Shown: positions 30,693-41,695, counted from the stretch's first letter. The stretch is 64,000 bases of DNA from Liopterus haemorrhoidalis (GCA_963971575.1 OZ020619.1:23194813-23258812), one strand, 5' to 3'. Program-made: numbers and translations. The notes: a model not told the origin generated them from the letters alone.

Positions 30693-30880
30693 TATATATC
30701 AAAATTTGCAACGAATTTTTATCTAATAGGATATTTTTAATTGTAAAAGATATTATGTAATTGTAAATAAACAAATTGTACTATGGACACCATCTTGTAA
30801 ACCAATAACTGAAAAGAAGTTGACGTATTGTTTGAATATTTCTACTCAAAAGTGTATAAATATGAAAGTTATTTGAAACC

Positions 30881-31816
30881 GTTTGTCACAGCCTTTTGAA
30901 ATTCATACTGGATTCCAACAAGGAGACGCCACTTCACCTTTGCTGTTTAACCTTGTGCTGGAGATGGTGTTACGAAAAGCCCAAGATACCAACCACCGTG
31001 GTTTACAGCTCAATGGGTACCACAAGATTTTAGGGTATGCAGGTGACCTGGATATTATTTCAAATAAGGTTGAAGACGTAATACACCTTCCTAACCTTAT
31101 TGATGTCGAAGGTCGTAAAGTAGGACTCATCACCAGTAATGAAAAAACCAAGTATCTTATTGTAAGTAGATGCAGGCATGAGAACACGACCGGCTTAAAA
31201 ATTAATGCACCATGATAAATCAGGTGAATCTGATACAGCAGGAAATTACGAATAGAATTAAAGTTGCTAATGCATCGTAATTTACACTTGGAATTGGTTC
31301 CCTCTTCAAAACGAAACTCCTGTCTAGGACCACCAAGATCAGGTTATACCAAGATATAGTACATCCCGTACTTATGTATGGCTCCAAAACATGGACCTTA
31401 ACAAAGCGAGATCAACAACACCTCATACTTTTCGAAAATAAAATATTACGCAGAATCTTTGGCCCCAATCAAATGAATGGTGAATAGAGAATCCGTAAGA
31501 ACGAAGATATCCGAGAACTGTACTCAAGACCGAGTATCACACAAGAACTGAGAAGAAGACGATTATAGTGGATAAGAAACGAGGATGAGGATGCGGGAGG
31601 ACAAAATGGTTAGGAAGATATGAGAAGAAATATTGAATACCCGTCGACAAGTGGGAAAACTTTGCAAGAGATGGAGAGATCAGTTAACCGAAGATCTAAC
31701 AAGTATTGGCACACAGGGCCATTGCAAGACCTGACAATGAACAGATCAAGATGCAGGACTTATGTGAGTGAGGCCAAAAATCTGACTAATAGTGCCCGAA
31801 GAAGAAGATTTAAAAC
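30881..31816 (+). pseudogene. Non-LTR retrotransposon fragment, plus orientation
   Basis: Starts inside the reverse transcriptase: PFEIHTGFQQGDATSPLLFN, LVLEMVLRKAQDTNHRGLQL and KILGYAGDLDIISNKVEDV, where YADD has become YAGD, which would abolish activity. After 31215 the frame is broken but shows TYGSKTWTLTKRDQQHL-like and RRIFGPNQMNGE-like segments and RPSITQELRRRRLQWIRNED. It has different spacing from the insert at 28677 and opposite orientation, so it is a separate insertion. Confidence 0.7.
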
Positions 31817-32459
31817 CCACAAATATATTTTGAAAATTACAGAACATTGAGCTATAACATATTTACAACAATTTTGTCTGCAATTGAAAATATCCTATTA
31901 GATATATAAAAATTTGCTGCAAATTTTGATGTATAGATTGTTACTAATTTTATTTCAGATTGTTAGTTTTGTATAATAAACTTATAATTTGTGGGGGCTA
32001 TGCGTACCTTTAAGGGTGGTGTACATTTAATGGTGCAATCATATCTTTTAGCTATTCCATAGATTCCTAGATATTAATAAAAAGGATTTTAGTTCTATGT
32101 TTTATGCATGAATAACTTAAATGACTCAAAATTAAGAAAAATATTTCAAATAATATATATAATTTTAATGTACATGTATCATAAACAAAAAGTATAAAAA
32201 CAAACCGAAAACAAAATTTTATAGTTTTGGGAATCTTGAATTTTATTAAATGGAAAAACCATACGTTTTTATCACCATAAAATTAGATACTTTTTCTTTT
32301 TTTCAATGATGTATGTTTTTCTATATTTATTTTTTTAAATATATATTTCCAAAACAATTAAATTTTTGTAAGAGTATTTTTTTAATATACATTAAAATAA
32401 TCTATAAATTTTATTTGAAACATTTTTCGCAATTTTGAGTAGTTTAAAAGTTATTCGTG

Positions 32460-32740
32460 TTTAAAAATTGGACCCCAAGTACTTTTTTAAACCCCCAATT
32501 GTGAAACAAAAAAAGAATATAGCTGTATATGTATACATTATTCCAGCGAAGTGTTTTTCCAAATCTTAGAGTACTTTTCCAATATGTGGGTCAAGGAGCT
32601 ATACATGCATACCAAATTACAGTTCTCTAGATTCAGCCGTTTGGTCACAATATCTATCGTAGCAACAGACAGGCAGATAGACAGACAGACGACAGACAGA
32701 CAGGCAGACAGACATATATGGACATGAGTGATGATATAAA
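32460..32740 (+). repeat. RepB interspersed repeat copy
   Basis: GAAGTGTTTTTCCAAATC, CTATACATGCATACCAAATT, ATTCAGCCGTTTGGTCACAA and AGACAGACAGACGACAGAC correspond to the RepB unit at 62930-63050. Bases 31900-32460 upstream are the end of the TTAA element and AT-rich unique sequence. Confidence 0.55.
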
Positions 32741-34980
32741 AGTATCTTGGTTTTACCAACTCTAATAATGAATTGGTATCTGGAAAGACCTGATATTTAA
32801 CAGAGCAAAATTGAAGATTTGTGTATGTGAAACGAGAAGCCAACTCAGCTTGTACCTAGTTTTCAAGAAGAGAGTGAGAAAGGTACTGATTTATCCAGTT
32901 TTGTACAAAATATGACATATTTACCATAGGTAACTAAAGAAGAATAATAGTAATCAACATATAACGAATATTATTTAAATAAACATATAATGATAAAAGT
33001 CATATGATTCATTGTTATTTGTTTGCTTATGATTGTATAGTTATGTGCTGACTGTATCATAAGATTTTAAGCAGTACTTACCGTAAACGAAATAAATATT
33101 CCAGTAATAATTATCCACAAGTTATGCATTATAAAATGAACACTTTGATTTAAAAAGTCAAGAAAATTGCATTCTTATTAAACAAATTTTCTTTTAACCA
33201 TTAAAAAAAATTACACACTAAACTTTCAAGATGTAAATCACTTCATCACAAAAGTTTTTATACATTAAAATTAAACGATAAATTTTAAAATCCAGCGACA
33301 ACATATTTATAATAGCTTATTGATTTGGTGCAAGAGAGCACACAGTACCTTTTTCATTAGATAAATCAAATGTCTGTAACACTTACTATCTATTTTTGTA
33401 CAAACCGAGTTTTTCTAGAAAATTTTATAAATTTAGCAACTTTGGCAGTATAATTATGTGTATGCTACAATTTTGCAAACATCGGCAATTATATGACAAG
33501 TTAAATTTGTAAACGAATAGAAATATCAAAACAAGAACAGATGCTCTGTTAAAAAAATATCAATCTCAAGGAATAAGCATAGTTTCACTTGCATATATAT
33601 CAAAAAAAACTCGTGTTTAATGAAATTTAACACTAAAAATACTGAAAAATGTAATAGTTGGAGAGAATATTTTGTTTAATGTAAAATTTTTTAGCTATTA
33701 AAGCAAAAATTGTGTTGAGTCTGTATCTTAAATCTTGATTCAATTTAGTTTCGAAAAATCGTTTTTGTATTATTCTAATGTATTGTTACTGTTTAAAATT
33801 TTGCGAATTATATATTTATAACACTGCGTTAGACTGAATTATATAATAATTCATAAATATATGATGTACATATGAGTGCGAAACATAATCCTTATCCAGA
33901 TATCGCATTATAAACAAATTGACAGGAACAAAATAGCATTTCAGTAATTTAAAGCAATTATAAATGTCCAAATAAAATAATATTCACTCAGTAAAACCAA
34001 TATATCAAACTAAAATGCCCGGAAAATATGTAGCTATGACCCTTTTGGGAAAAACAGAATGTATACGCCTTTAAATACACAGATATCGTACAGCAAAATG
34101 GCGTACGACTCCACTTCATAGAGAAAAGGATGAAATATCCTCATCAGATTAATAAACGTATCGATCACAAGGAATTAATAATGTAAAATCACTAATTAAA
34201 CAAAACAGAACACTTTACTGCAATCTAATATCCTCTGTAATGTATCCCAACGATTCCTCTGATCCTGTCATGACACATATGACTGTCAACGGAGCACTTT
34301 ATATTAACACCGATATCCTGCGATTCCTTGCTAAGACACACGTTATTTTAATACTTTTATACTATTATGTGTGTAATGATGCACTTTTTAGGTATTATTA
34401 TGCAGTTTTTGCCCGTAACATAAACATAATGGCATAAATACCCGATGTTCTATGTTCACTAGCCCACATTCGCAGCAAACCAACAGAATCAAGTCTCGAA
34501 ATACGTTACAAGTTTCATCTTTTTCTTGGTTTGGATTGGGTGGTTCAATGACCATATATAATTTTGGCACAATTTGAACGACTTATTTAATTTAGACTCA
34601 AACTAATACAATCGATCACAATATGCAAAGTTCCATTTACTTACTTCATGCCAACAATTTAAATAGAAAAAAAACAAGTCCTTGCTAACTAAACTAAAAT
34701 AATTTACATATTTAACTTTACAAAACAAATAAACTATTTCAATATCATATAGCAAAGAAGAACAATTTTTCTTCAACCAATTCAACTAAAATAAATAAAA
34801 TTTATAACAATAATACTACTTTTTACACAAATTATTAAATTTATTCTAAAAAATTATTTAGTTTTCAATTTCTTAAATTAATTTTATTTGTAAATACAAA
34901 TAAATAATCTCCTTGTCTAATTCATTTTGTGAAATATTTGAATTTTATGTCATATAATAGTTATGCGACTTTTTCACTAT
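32741..34980. other. AT-rich stretch without recognised transposon or gene
   Basis: No terminal repeats, protein motifs or known repeat blocks are seen in 2.2 kb, unlike the rest of the window. Short open frames (for example around 34240-34440) show no domain. It may be host intergenic or intronic sequence beside the CpG island at 34985. Confidence 0.4.
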
Positions 34981-34984
34981 TAAT

Positions 34985-35210
34985 AACAAATTTTGTTACG
35001 TATCGCGTAACCCACATCAATCTCTGGGAAACTCAAGACGCGAGCGATATTGAAACTAGGGGTAGCGTCCTTCGGCTGCTACCCTCTATCGTCCGTCGTT
35101 ACAATCAACCACCAAAACGACGGCGCGCGTCGACTGACATCAATACTCACTTGCTCGGCGCCGGCGCTTATAGGATACAGTCAACGTGCATTGTTTACGT
35201 ACAGTAATGC
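34985..35210. promoter_or_regulatory. CpG island, possible promoter or first exon
   Basis: Within 35036-35205 I count close to 20 CpG dinucleotides, for example ACGACGGCGCGCGTCGACTG and CTCGGCGCCGGCGCTTATAG, in surroundings that are over 70% A/T by eye. It also holds GGGGTAGC..GCTACCCT, a hairpin with a CCTTCGG-type loop at about 35059-35085, and GTTACG..CGTAAC at 34995-35011. The plus-strand frame over it (35050-35415) has no known domain. It could be a host promoter, a structured RNA, or the GC-rich end of an unrecognised element. Confidence 0.3.
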
Positions 35211-35559
35211 AAAAAAGTATCTGAATTATAAAATAACATACATTAACATGACGAGGATTTGTCATTTATGCTTCTATTCAAATTTGGACTTTATTGGGTG
35301 TACATTTTTTTATGACAAATCTTTATTAATAAATGCTGAAAGGCATAAAATAAAATTAGTTAAGAAAAGCAATTCTGCAAATTTTCAGTTAACCATAAGA
35401 GTACATAATGTATAGTGATTCAGCTCAATGTAACGAGAAAAAAATTGAGAAAACAGTGTATACATCTATTGTTCAATGACAAAATTAAATACACCACAAA
35501 TATATAAACTTATATGCTAGAAATACATATAGAACACTACAGAATTTAAAAAATGATGT

Positions 35560-35990
35560 AAAGTTTGAATTTTCACACATTTCAGGATTTTATAGGTAAT
35601 TGTTAAGTGTAAGAAGCCAACATAATATTGGATGTCTACGAATATTTATTCTATTAACAATGTGTTGGTGTGGTGTTCAAAACTCGGTCCTCAGCTGTTA
35701 AATTTTTTTTATTTTATTTTTAATTTCATCTTAGCCATGAATTAAAAAATAATTTTTTCAGATTTTTAGTCTAACCCCTGAGGGTAAAAGGGGGCAACAA
35801 AAACTTTTTTAGCACATTTTTGGCTAAAAACCCTTAAAAACAATTGATTTTTCAAAAATAAAAATTTGCTTGTTGATCCACGCATTAAGAGGTTTCATTT
35901 GGTATACCACAAAATATTTATTTTTTTTATTAAGTACATAATTTTTTATATTTATCTCTGGATGTATTTTTTGGAACTCCCAGTATTTTT
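35560..35990 (+). repeat. RepB interspersed repeat copy
   Basis: TTTTCACACATTTCAGGATT, AGTGTAAGAAGCCAACATAA, TCGGTCCTCAGCTGTTAAAT, then TTCAGATTTTTAGTCTAACC and AAAATTTGCTTGTTGATCC. The same order is seen at 48880-49270 followed by 51700-51900. It ends at the retrotransposon tail. Confidence 0.6.
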
Positions 35991-36001
35991 TCTATATATT
36001 T

Positions 36002-36006
36002 TCTAT

Positions 36007-36057
<51 letters not shown>

Positions 36058-36060
36058 TAT
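36002..36060. repeat. (TTTA)n tract: 3' tail of the adjacent retrotransposon
   Basis: About fourteen TTTA units. Read on the minus strand they are (TAAA)n directly after the retrotransposon 3' UTR, as expected for a non-LTR element of the CR1/jockey type. Confidence 0.8.
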
Positions 36061-36159
36061 ATTTGACCATTCCAACATGATACAAATCCCAATTATAGGG
36101 ATGGTACAATTACAATTTATTATATAACATTTACAAAAGTAACAATAACAGTAATAAAT

Positions 36160-38380
36160 TCAGCAGTTCAATAAAATCGTGTTTAAAGCCTTTTTAAATT
36201 GTTGTAAATTAAGGTGAAAAACAGTGATGGGCGCGTAAGTTACATGATGTAAGTTACCTCATTGTTGACGCGTAAACAATTGATGTAAAGTAAACACAAA
36301 AACTTGTAAACAACGTAAACAATGTAAACAATGATTTAAACATGCGCACTTGTTTTGAATTACAGAACCTCATTTTCAATACATTTTTATAAATAATAAA
36401 ATTTTAATGAAACGATTTTAAATGAAAAAGTAAGTAAATAAAATTAGGACAAGCCAATATCCATATTAATAAAAATCGAATTTGCATCATTATACAGGTG
36501 TTACATACAAATTAGTAAATATGAATATGAAAAATAAAAAACTTATTTCTTTAAAAAATTCAGTTTATTTTTTTTAATAACAAAATACATTAAATTTCCC
36601 CTTTAAGAAAATCAGCCTATATTTTTTAATAACGAAAAGATTCATTGTAAATTTTGCATAACGCCCTATATTTTTTTTTCATTTTCTTTAATTAAAACAA
36701 AACCTAGTTCTTCAGAACTATTCCTTCGGTTTCTTCCCACCATTTTTTTAATAAATTTATTGTTTTGAACTGAATATACTTGTTCATTAACTCTCTATTA
36801 TTCGTATTAAATAACTAAAACTAACCTCATTATTTGACAGTTTACAAAGTTTACATTGTTTACATTGTTGACAAGTTTACCAATTGTTTACATAAGTTAC
36901 ACGTAAACGTAAACAATTAAAGTTTACGTGTAAACGCCCATCACTGGTGAAAAATATCAATTTCGCTAAAGGAATTGTAAGTAGACATAATTCTGTTGAT
37001 AGGGGAGTTCATGCAATAGTTGCTGTTGCACCTGGGAAGGCGAAAGAGCATGTTGGTAGATCGTGTATGGGATCCTGGTACGCGGATGTTGAAATACTCA
37101 ATGAATAGGTTTGAATATACATAATTATTAAAAACTTTATATAAGAACATCATATCTAACAGAGTTCGTCTACTTTCAAGCGATAACATGTTGAAGTAAG
37201 CAACTCTATCTATATAGCATACTGAATCAAATTTAAATTTACAGAATAATATATACAAAAATCTCCTTTGTACAGCTTCCAGAATTTTTATGTTTTTTGC
37301 ATAAATTGGATTCCATACGATTGATCCATATTCTAATTTACTACGTATTAGCGTGTTGAAAAGAAGTAAGAAAGGTTCTGGTTTATTGAAGTGTTTACAA
37401 GTGCGAAATATAAATCCTATCATTTTGTAACAGTGTTTGATTGTGGTGTCAATATGATTGTTGAAAAGTAGTTTAGAGTCAAGTGTAACTCCGAGGTATT
37501 TAATTGTGTTCTTATGCTCAAGTGAAGTGTCGTTAATTTTATAGATAAATAACATTGCGTTGAAGTTACGAGTGAATGTAACAACTACACATTTAGTTAA
37601 ATTTGAATATAACTTGTTTTTTTTTTTGCAATATTGGGTTAATCTATTAAGGTCAGCTTGCATGTCTAAACTGTCTTTAGTGGACTTTATTTGTTGCAAA
37701 ATTTTCATATCATCTGCGAATAAGACAAATTTAGAATTTGTGAAGCATTGAGTGATATCGTTAATAAATAAAATAAACAAGAGAGGGCCAAGGTGAGATC
37801 CCTGAGGTACACTGGAAGTTACAAATATTTCTCTTGATATAAAACCATTACAAACCACTAATTGAGATCTGTTCTTAATATAGGAACTGAACCATCGATG
37901 TAAAGATCCGTGAATACCAAGTTTCTCGAGTTTTTCTAAAAGAATGTTGTGATTTAACTTGTCGAATGCTTTACAAAAATCTGTGTAAGATACATCGATT
38001 TGAATTTTGTTATTCATATTAGAAGTTAAGAATACAATAAACGGGATAAGATTGGTCAACACTGATCTTTTAGGACAGAAGCCATTTTGTTCTGGAATTA
38101 TAATACTGTTCCTTCAGATAGTCAAATATTACATCTTTGGTCAAATTGACCTTACATAGATTGATGCAACCATTATTGAGTTCATTATTTCGAAAATCAG
38201 AGTCATATGGAACATCATCGTCTTTGTAGAAAACAGATTCAAAGTGATCTGCGAACAAATTACAAATATCGGATCCGGATGTAGCTTCTTGCTTATTATA
38301 ATGAATGTGACGCGGTATACAGTTACTTTTTCTTAATGTTTTTGAGTACTTCCAGAAGTTTTTAATATCTATTTTGATGT
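36160..38380 (-). pseudogene. Reverse transcriptase of CR1/jockey-like element
   Basis: 5' part: NFWKYSKTLRKSNCIPRHIH and FADHFESVFYKDDDVPYDSD. A deletion of the early fingers region joins this to EQNGFCPKRSVLTNLIPF. Then VSYTDFCKAFDKLNHNILLE, VTSSVPQGSHLGPLLFILFI, VLFADDMKI (catalytic FADD), TIKYLGVTLDSKLLF and the C-terminal SYKF-type region RRTLLDMMFLYKVFNN. The frame 38062-36947 is fully open; its last 22 or so codons (FHLNLQQFKKALNTILLNC) lie beyond the MITE at 36213-36160. Inactive because of the deletion, 5' truncation and the MITE, but not old. Confidence 0.8.
36222..36946. mobile_element. hAT MITE (GTAAAC-rich), perfect 8-bp duplication GTGAAAAA
   Basis: Begins CAGTGATGGGCGCGTAAG, ends GTAAACGCCCATCACTG. 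Identical GTGAAAAA at 36214-36221 and 36947-36954. Both subterminal regions are filled with GTTTAC/GTAAAC motifs. 725 bp, inserted in the C-terminal codons of the retrotransposon reading frame. A fragment of the same family is at 39490-39540. Confidence 0.9.
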
Positions 38381-38394
38381 TATTTATAATTTAC

Positions 38395-38560
38395 ACAAGA
38401 AACGTTCGGTATAAAGTTTTTGTGTGCTCTGTGCTGCACGAATATCGTTCGGCAAATATCGTGCAGTGCAATTTGTGTTGCACAAACGTCACAAGTTCAG
38501 ATCGTGCGGCAATCTGTGCATTAGTGTTTTTGGCGGCAAAAATGTAAGTTTTTATTTCTA
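38395..38560. repeat. CpG-containing subterminal repeats of an unidentified element
   Basis: GTGCTGCACGAATATCG, CGGCAAATATCGTGCAGTGC, GTGTTGCACAAACGTCAC and GATCGTGCGGCAATCTGTGC are variants of GTGC(G/A)GCA...ATCGT, as in the subterminal repeats of Harbinger- or hAT-type ends. No partner end is found. Confidence 0.4.
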
Positions 38561-38569
38561 CAAAACAAT

Positions 38570-38713
38570 ATGAGTGAAAACAATCAAGATATCATTGTTT
38601 ATACCTGCAGCATTTGCAAAATAAATAAAACATACATGAACCTCATAATGGAACATGTAAATACACTCAAAAAGACTCAACATTTTCTTGATGCAAGCGG
38701 AAATGTACTATAA
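38570..38713 (+). CDS. Hypothetical 47-residue protein with C2H2-like start
   Basis: ATG 38570 to TAA 38711-38713: MSENNQDIIVYTCSIC, then KINKTYMNLIMEHVNTLKKT and QHFLDASGNVL. YTCSIC..12..H resembles the first half of a C2H2 zinc finger. It directly follows the subterminal-repeat block, so it is probably the 5' exon of a transposon gene. The next 160 bases have no continuation in frame. No family recognised. Confidence 0.3.
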   Translation: MSENNQDIIVYTCSICKINKTYMNLIMEHVNTLKKTQHFLDASGNVL

Positions 38714-38862
38714 ATTTCAAAAACTTTTTCCAAAATATTTTCTTCTTAATTGTCTTCCTCATCAAACAATTTTTTTACTTAACAGCATCCCAAAACCTTC
38801 ATGCGTCATTTTTATATTGTCGTACAAAACAAGTAGCAGAAGACAGACTTCATGTATCAAAC

Positions 38863-39440
38863 CAGTGGCGTACCCAGGGAGGTAGCCCGGGGGCCCGGGC
38901 CCCTCTAAGAAGGAAGGAAATAAAAATAAAAACACACAAACATACTAGAAAATATTAAAAATAGAGGTCACTTGTATTTTAGAAGTGAGGACCCTTGTTT
39001 TTTTGGTCATCACTTATTTCCGAAGCGAGGACATTTTTTTTTTTAGGTCATCACTTGATCCTTAATTCTCATAATTTAAATAATTTTATCATTCGCACAA
39101 TCAACAAACAGAGCTTTTCAGAGCTTTGGGCATTATCCCAATGGGGAAGAACTACGTTACACCGAACGATGAGATGCAAGGAGAGTGTACGTATAGCTAT
39201 AGGCACTATCTTTCAAAATAGTTGTACGCACGTAGAATGGCAGCACTTTGGTGTAAACTAACGCCCGACATCAAATTGAGCAGAGCGTATAATAATAAAC
39301 TAGGTTTTAGGTTTAAATTAAAAAGGAAATAAGAATCTTAACATCTTGAAATAAAATTTAAAAATGTTAATATTTAAAAATTAATTAATTAATTTTTCTT
39401 GGGGGGGTCATTGCTCATTTGCCCTTACAGAAAAGCCGCC
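38863..39440 (+). mobile_element. hAT-type left end with minisatellite motif
   Basis: CAGTGGCGTACCCAGGGAGG at 38863, then GGGCCCGGGCCCCTC and two TTTAGAAGTGAGGACCCTTG / GTCATCACTT blocks like those in the MITEs at 24598 and 51195. GGGGGGGTCATTGC at about 39400 may be near the right side, but no CACTG end is seen. The part 39100-39290 has no assignment. Confidence 0.45.
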
Positions 39441-39489
39441 TTAGCTACTAAGTCAAGTACTTCATCAAGTACTAAACTGAATGGTTTAC

Positions 39490-39540
39490 AATACACGTAA
39501 ACAATGGTAATGGTAAACACGTGTAAACCCGTCATTACAG
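39490..39540 (-). mobile_element. Fragment of the GTAAAC hAT MITE family
   Basis: CACGTGTAAACCCGTCATTA then CAGTG resembles the right end of the MITE at 36222-36946; TACACGTAAACAATGG precedes it. Only about 50 bp remain. Confidence 0.5.
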
Positions 39541-39938
39541 TGTACATGCTTTCAGGCTAAACGATTTAACCATCCACGAGTTATTCAGGGAAGATAGCCA
39601 ACATAGCACTGGTTCCTAAATCGAACGATCCATATTTTTTTAGAAACTATGTATTAATTCTGTCATCTCTGTCTCTATATACATATAAGACAACGTCTAT
39701 CTGTCTGTTTGCCTGTATGTACGTCCGCTTTTCACTCGTGAACTGCTGATCCGATTTTCATATGGTTTGTCTATCTGCAGCTATATCATCTGGTCAGGTT
39801 TTCGATTGTTTTATTAAAATATTTATGGCCGGTTACTAAAGTAAGAATTATCCCTAACTCAAGTTAAAATCATTTGTTTTTCTATGTTGTACCTTACAAA
39901 AACAAATGATTTTAACTTGAGTTAGGGATAATTCTTAC

Positions 39939-41086
39939 CAGTGGCGCAGCCAGGATTTTGTCTTGGGGAGGGCCGAATCAAATTTCGAGGGCACGCGGGC
40001 CGCATACGGCCCTCAACCTTATTTTTTGTGGCCCCTGAAGCGGTAATCATAATCACTTGAGCTTATTTAGGAGAAAAATATATTTAAAAATGTATAATAA
40101 ACTCTCTTCCCGTTTTCTGTATATAAAAAAATGTCAAGAAACCCCTCGGGATATTTAAAGTTCCGTCACTGCTTATCATTGTGTATGTAAAATAGACTGC
40201 GACCCAAATCAGTTCGACACTCCTGCTGTTGGATATTGATGTTTATATCAAATAATAATTCCATTATTTGTTGATAAGAAAATTTAATTGTTAATACATG
40301 TATCAAAAACTTTCACTTGATTTTTTCTTAGATAAATACATATTTATTTATATTTTTCGTGGGATATATTTTTGAAGTCGCAATATTTTTCTTACTTATG
40401 TTCAGTTCTCTAAATCAGCCGCTTGGCCACAATTTGTATCGAACGAACAGACTCGTGTGAAGGTTATTCCGAAGTCAGATTTCGACTTTATCTTATCTGA
40501 ATCGAGTAATTAGATGTTTAAAACAGTTTTATCATTTGACTGGGCGAATGTTTTAGTCGATGTGTCAGGGGGAAAAAGGATCAACGCTCCCCTTCATATA
40601 ATTCGTTGGAGCATATTTGGAAAGTAATGTATTTTCACTTGAACAATAATTATGTCACTTTATCAAGAGTAGGCAATCTTAAAAAAATGTTTATTTATAC
40701 GAAAAAAATAAATAAAATAAATAAAAATTGCCAATATTGTTTAGAATGAAGTAATTTAAAAATTAACTACTGTTGTGGTTAAGAAATTTTATCTTCAACT
40801 CTCCGATCAGCGGCGTGTAATCTGCTGGTCCTGGTAGAGGCCCAGGCCCGTCGCTCCCCTCTTGGCTGCGCCACTGGTTGTGGTTAACAAATTTATCTCC
40901 AATTTCCCGAGCAGGGCCGTGTAACCTGCTGGTCCTGTGAGGGGCACAGGCCCGTCGGCCGGCCGTTTGGCTGCGCCACTGCTTGTGGTTAACAAATTTA
41001 TCTTCAACTCCCCGAGCAGCGCCGTGTAATCTGCTGGTCCTGGGAGGGGCCCAGGCCCGTTGCCCCCCCCCTTGGCTGCGCCACTG
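39939..41086 (+). mobile_element. hAT-type element with triplicated right end, perfect duplication
   Basis: Begins CAGTGGCGCAGCCAGG, ends CTTGGCTGCGCCACTG. Identical ATTCTTAC at 39931-39938 and 41087-41094. 1148 bp, no transposase. A second copy of its right half is at 63250-63652 on the minus strand. Inside lies a fragment resembling another hAT end (GACTGCGACCCAAATCAG at about 40197) and a RepB piece (40330-40460). Confidence 0.9.
40772..41086 (+). repeat. Three exact-length 105-bp tandem copies of the hAT right end
   Basis: Units 40772-40876, 40877-40981 and 40982-41086. Each starts (G/C)TTGTGGTTAA, contains GTGTAA(T/C)CTGCTGGTCCTG and ends GGCTGCGCCACTG, the terminal inverted repeat itself. 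Units differ by scattered substitutions. The copy at 63250 has one unit. Confidence 0.9.
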
Positions 41087-41129
41087 ATTCTTACTTAAGC
41101 AACCCGCCATTAATACAATAGTGCCAAAG

Positions 41130-41255
41130 TTTGGGATGCAACCGTGTGTATTAGCTCCACTAGTCTCTAGTATGACGTGGCTGAAAAGGTTGCTGAAGTT
41201 TGCGATTACTGGAGGCTTGTCAAGACCTGACAAACCCTTTATAATAATAATAACA
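41130..41255 (+). repeat. RepC interspersed repeat, copy 1
   Basis: GGGATGCAACCGTGTGTATT, CTAGTCTCTAGTATGACG, AAGGTTGCTGAAGTTTGCG and CTTGTCAAGACCTGACAAA recur inverted at 51958-52068. It follows directly after the fold-back element. No protein or terminal repeat recognised. Bases 41256-41690 show nothing else. Confidence 0.6.
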
Positions 41256-41695
41256 ATAAAAATAATGTGCTTGGTTTCCCTTCTTTTCAAACGTAGGAAT
41301 GAAAGATACATATCCGGCAATGTGATATGAAGCGAATTCTCTGCCGGATTTAATTATATATAGACCATTGCATATTTTTGACAAATATTAATTTATTGTT
41401 GTTTGAATACATGAACTGCGAACTAACACAATAACGTCCTTGATATAAGTGGTCATATTTCACAGCGGCCACTGCTACAGTCGACATGTTAATTTCCTTT
41501 ACAGCAATATACTAGGCCCGGCTCACGTTTAAGTAATATATGAACTAAACACTATATATGCATATATTTCATTCATATACACTCTTATAAAAATTAAGGT
41601 CTAATAAAATGTTAATGTTCTACCAATATGTTACAATTAATTTGATAAATTCTACATTATTTATACTTTCTTAATGTTTTTATCATTAAACGATT

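Larger units (their letters stand above)
28597..32007. mobile_element. TTAA-1 element, copy 2, filled by two retrotransposon pieces
   Basis: Four segments (28597-28676, 30693-30880, 31817-32007) align in order with the empty copy at 877-1639: TTTCTTATACAAAACTAACA, TTTGCAACGAATTTTTATCT, CACCATCTTGTAAACCAATA, GTTGACGTATTGTTTGAATA and the final AATATCCTATTAGATATATA. The left TTAA end is eroded; the right end reads GCGTACC-TTTAAG. Between the segments lie insertions at 28677-30692 and 30881-31816. Confidence 0.65.
36002..38395 (-). mobile_element. Non-LTR retrotransposon (CR1/jockey-like), minus strand
   Basis: It runs from a 5' truncation at about 38395 to the (TAAA)n tail at 36002. It encodes the 3' part of ORF2 (36160-38380), interrupted by a hAT MITE (36222-36946), followed by a 3' UTR of about 100 bp. 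Confidence 0.75.
39815..41130. mobile_element. Fold-back element split by a hAT insertion
   Basis: GTAAGAATTATCCCTAACTC and following bases at 39842-39883 are repeated inverted at 39898-39938 (GAGTTAGGGATAATTCTTAC) around a 14-base loop. The arm continues after the hAT element: 41087-41115 (ATTCTTACTTAAGCAACCCG) pairs with 39815-39850 (CGGTTACTAAAGTAAGAAT). So the palindrome was about 70 bp per arm before 39939-41086 landed in it. Confidence 0.65.

Noticed and set aside
33840..34440. Possible host exon in the transposon-poor region
   Set aside because: Open frames are short, with no domain and no coding-like composition; not enough to call a gene.
35050..35415. 121-codon plus-strand frame over the CpG island
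   Set aside because: No recognised domain, no splice or start context, and the second half is AT-rich. Kept only as part of the island description.
40763..41320. 185-codon minus-strand frame with repeated WRSQ..G blocks
   Set aside because: It is created by the 105-bp tandem units, whose length is a multiple of three; the repeats are transposon ends, not a protein.
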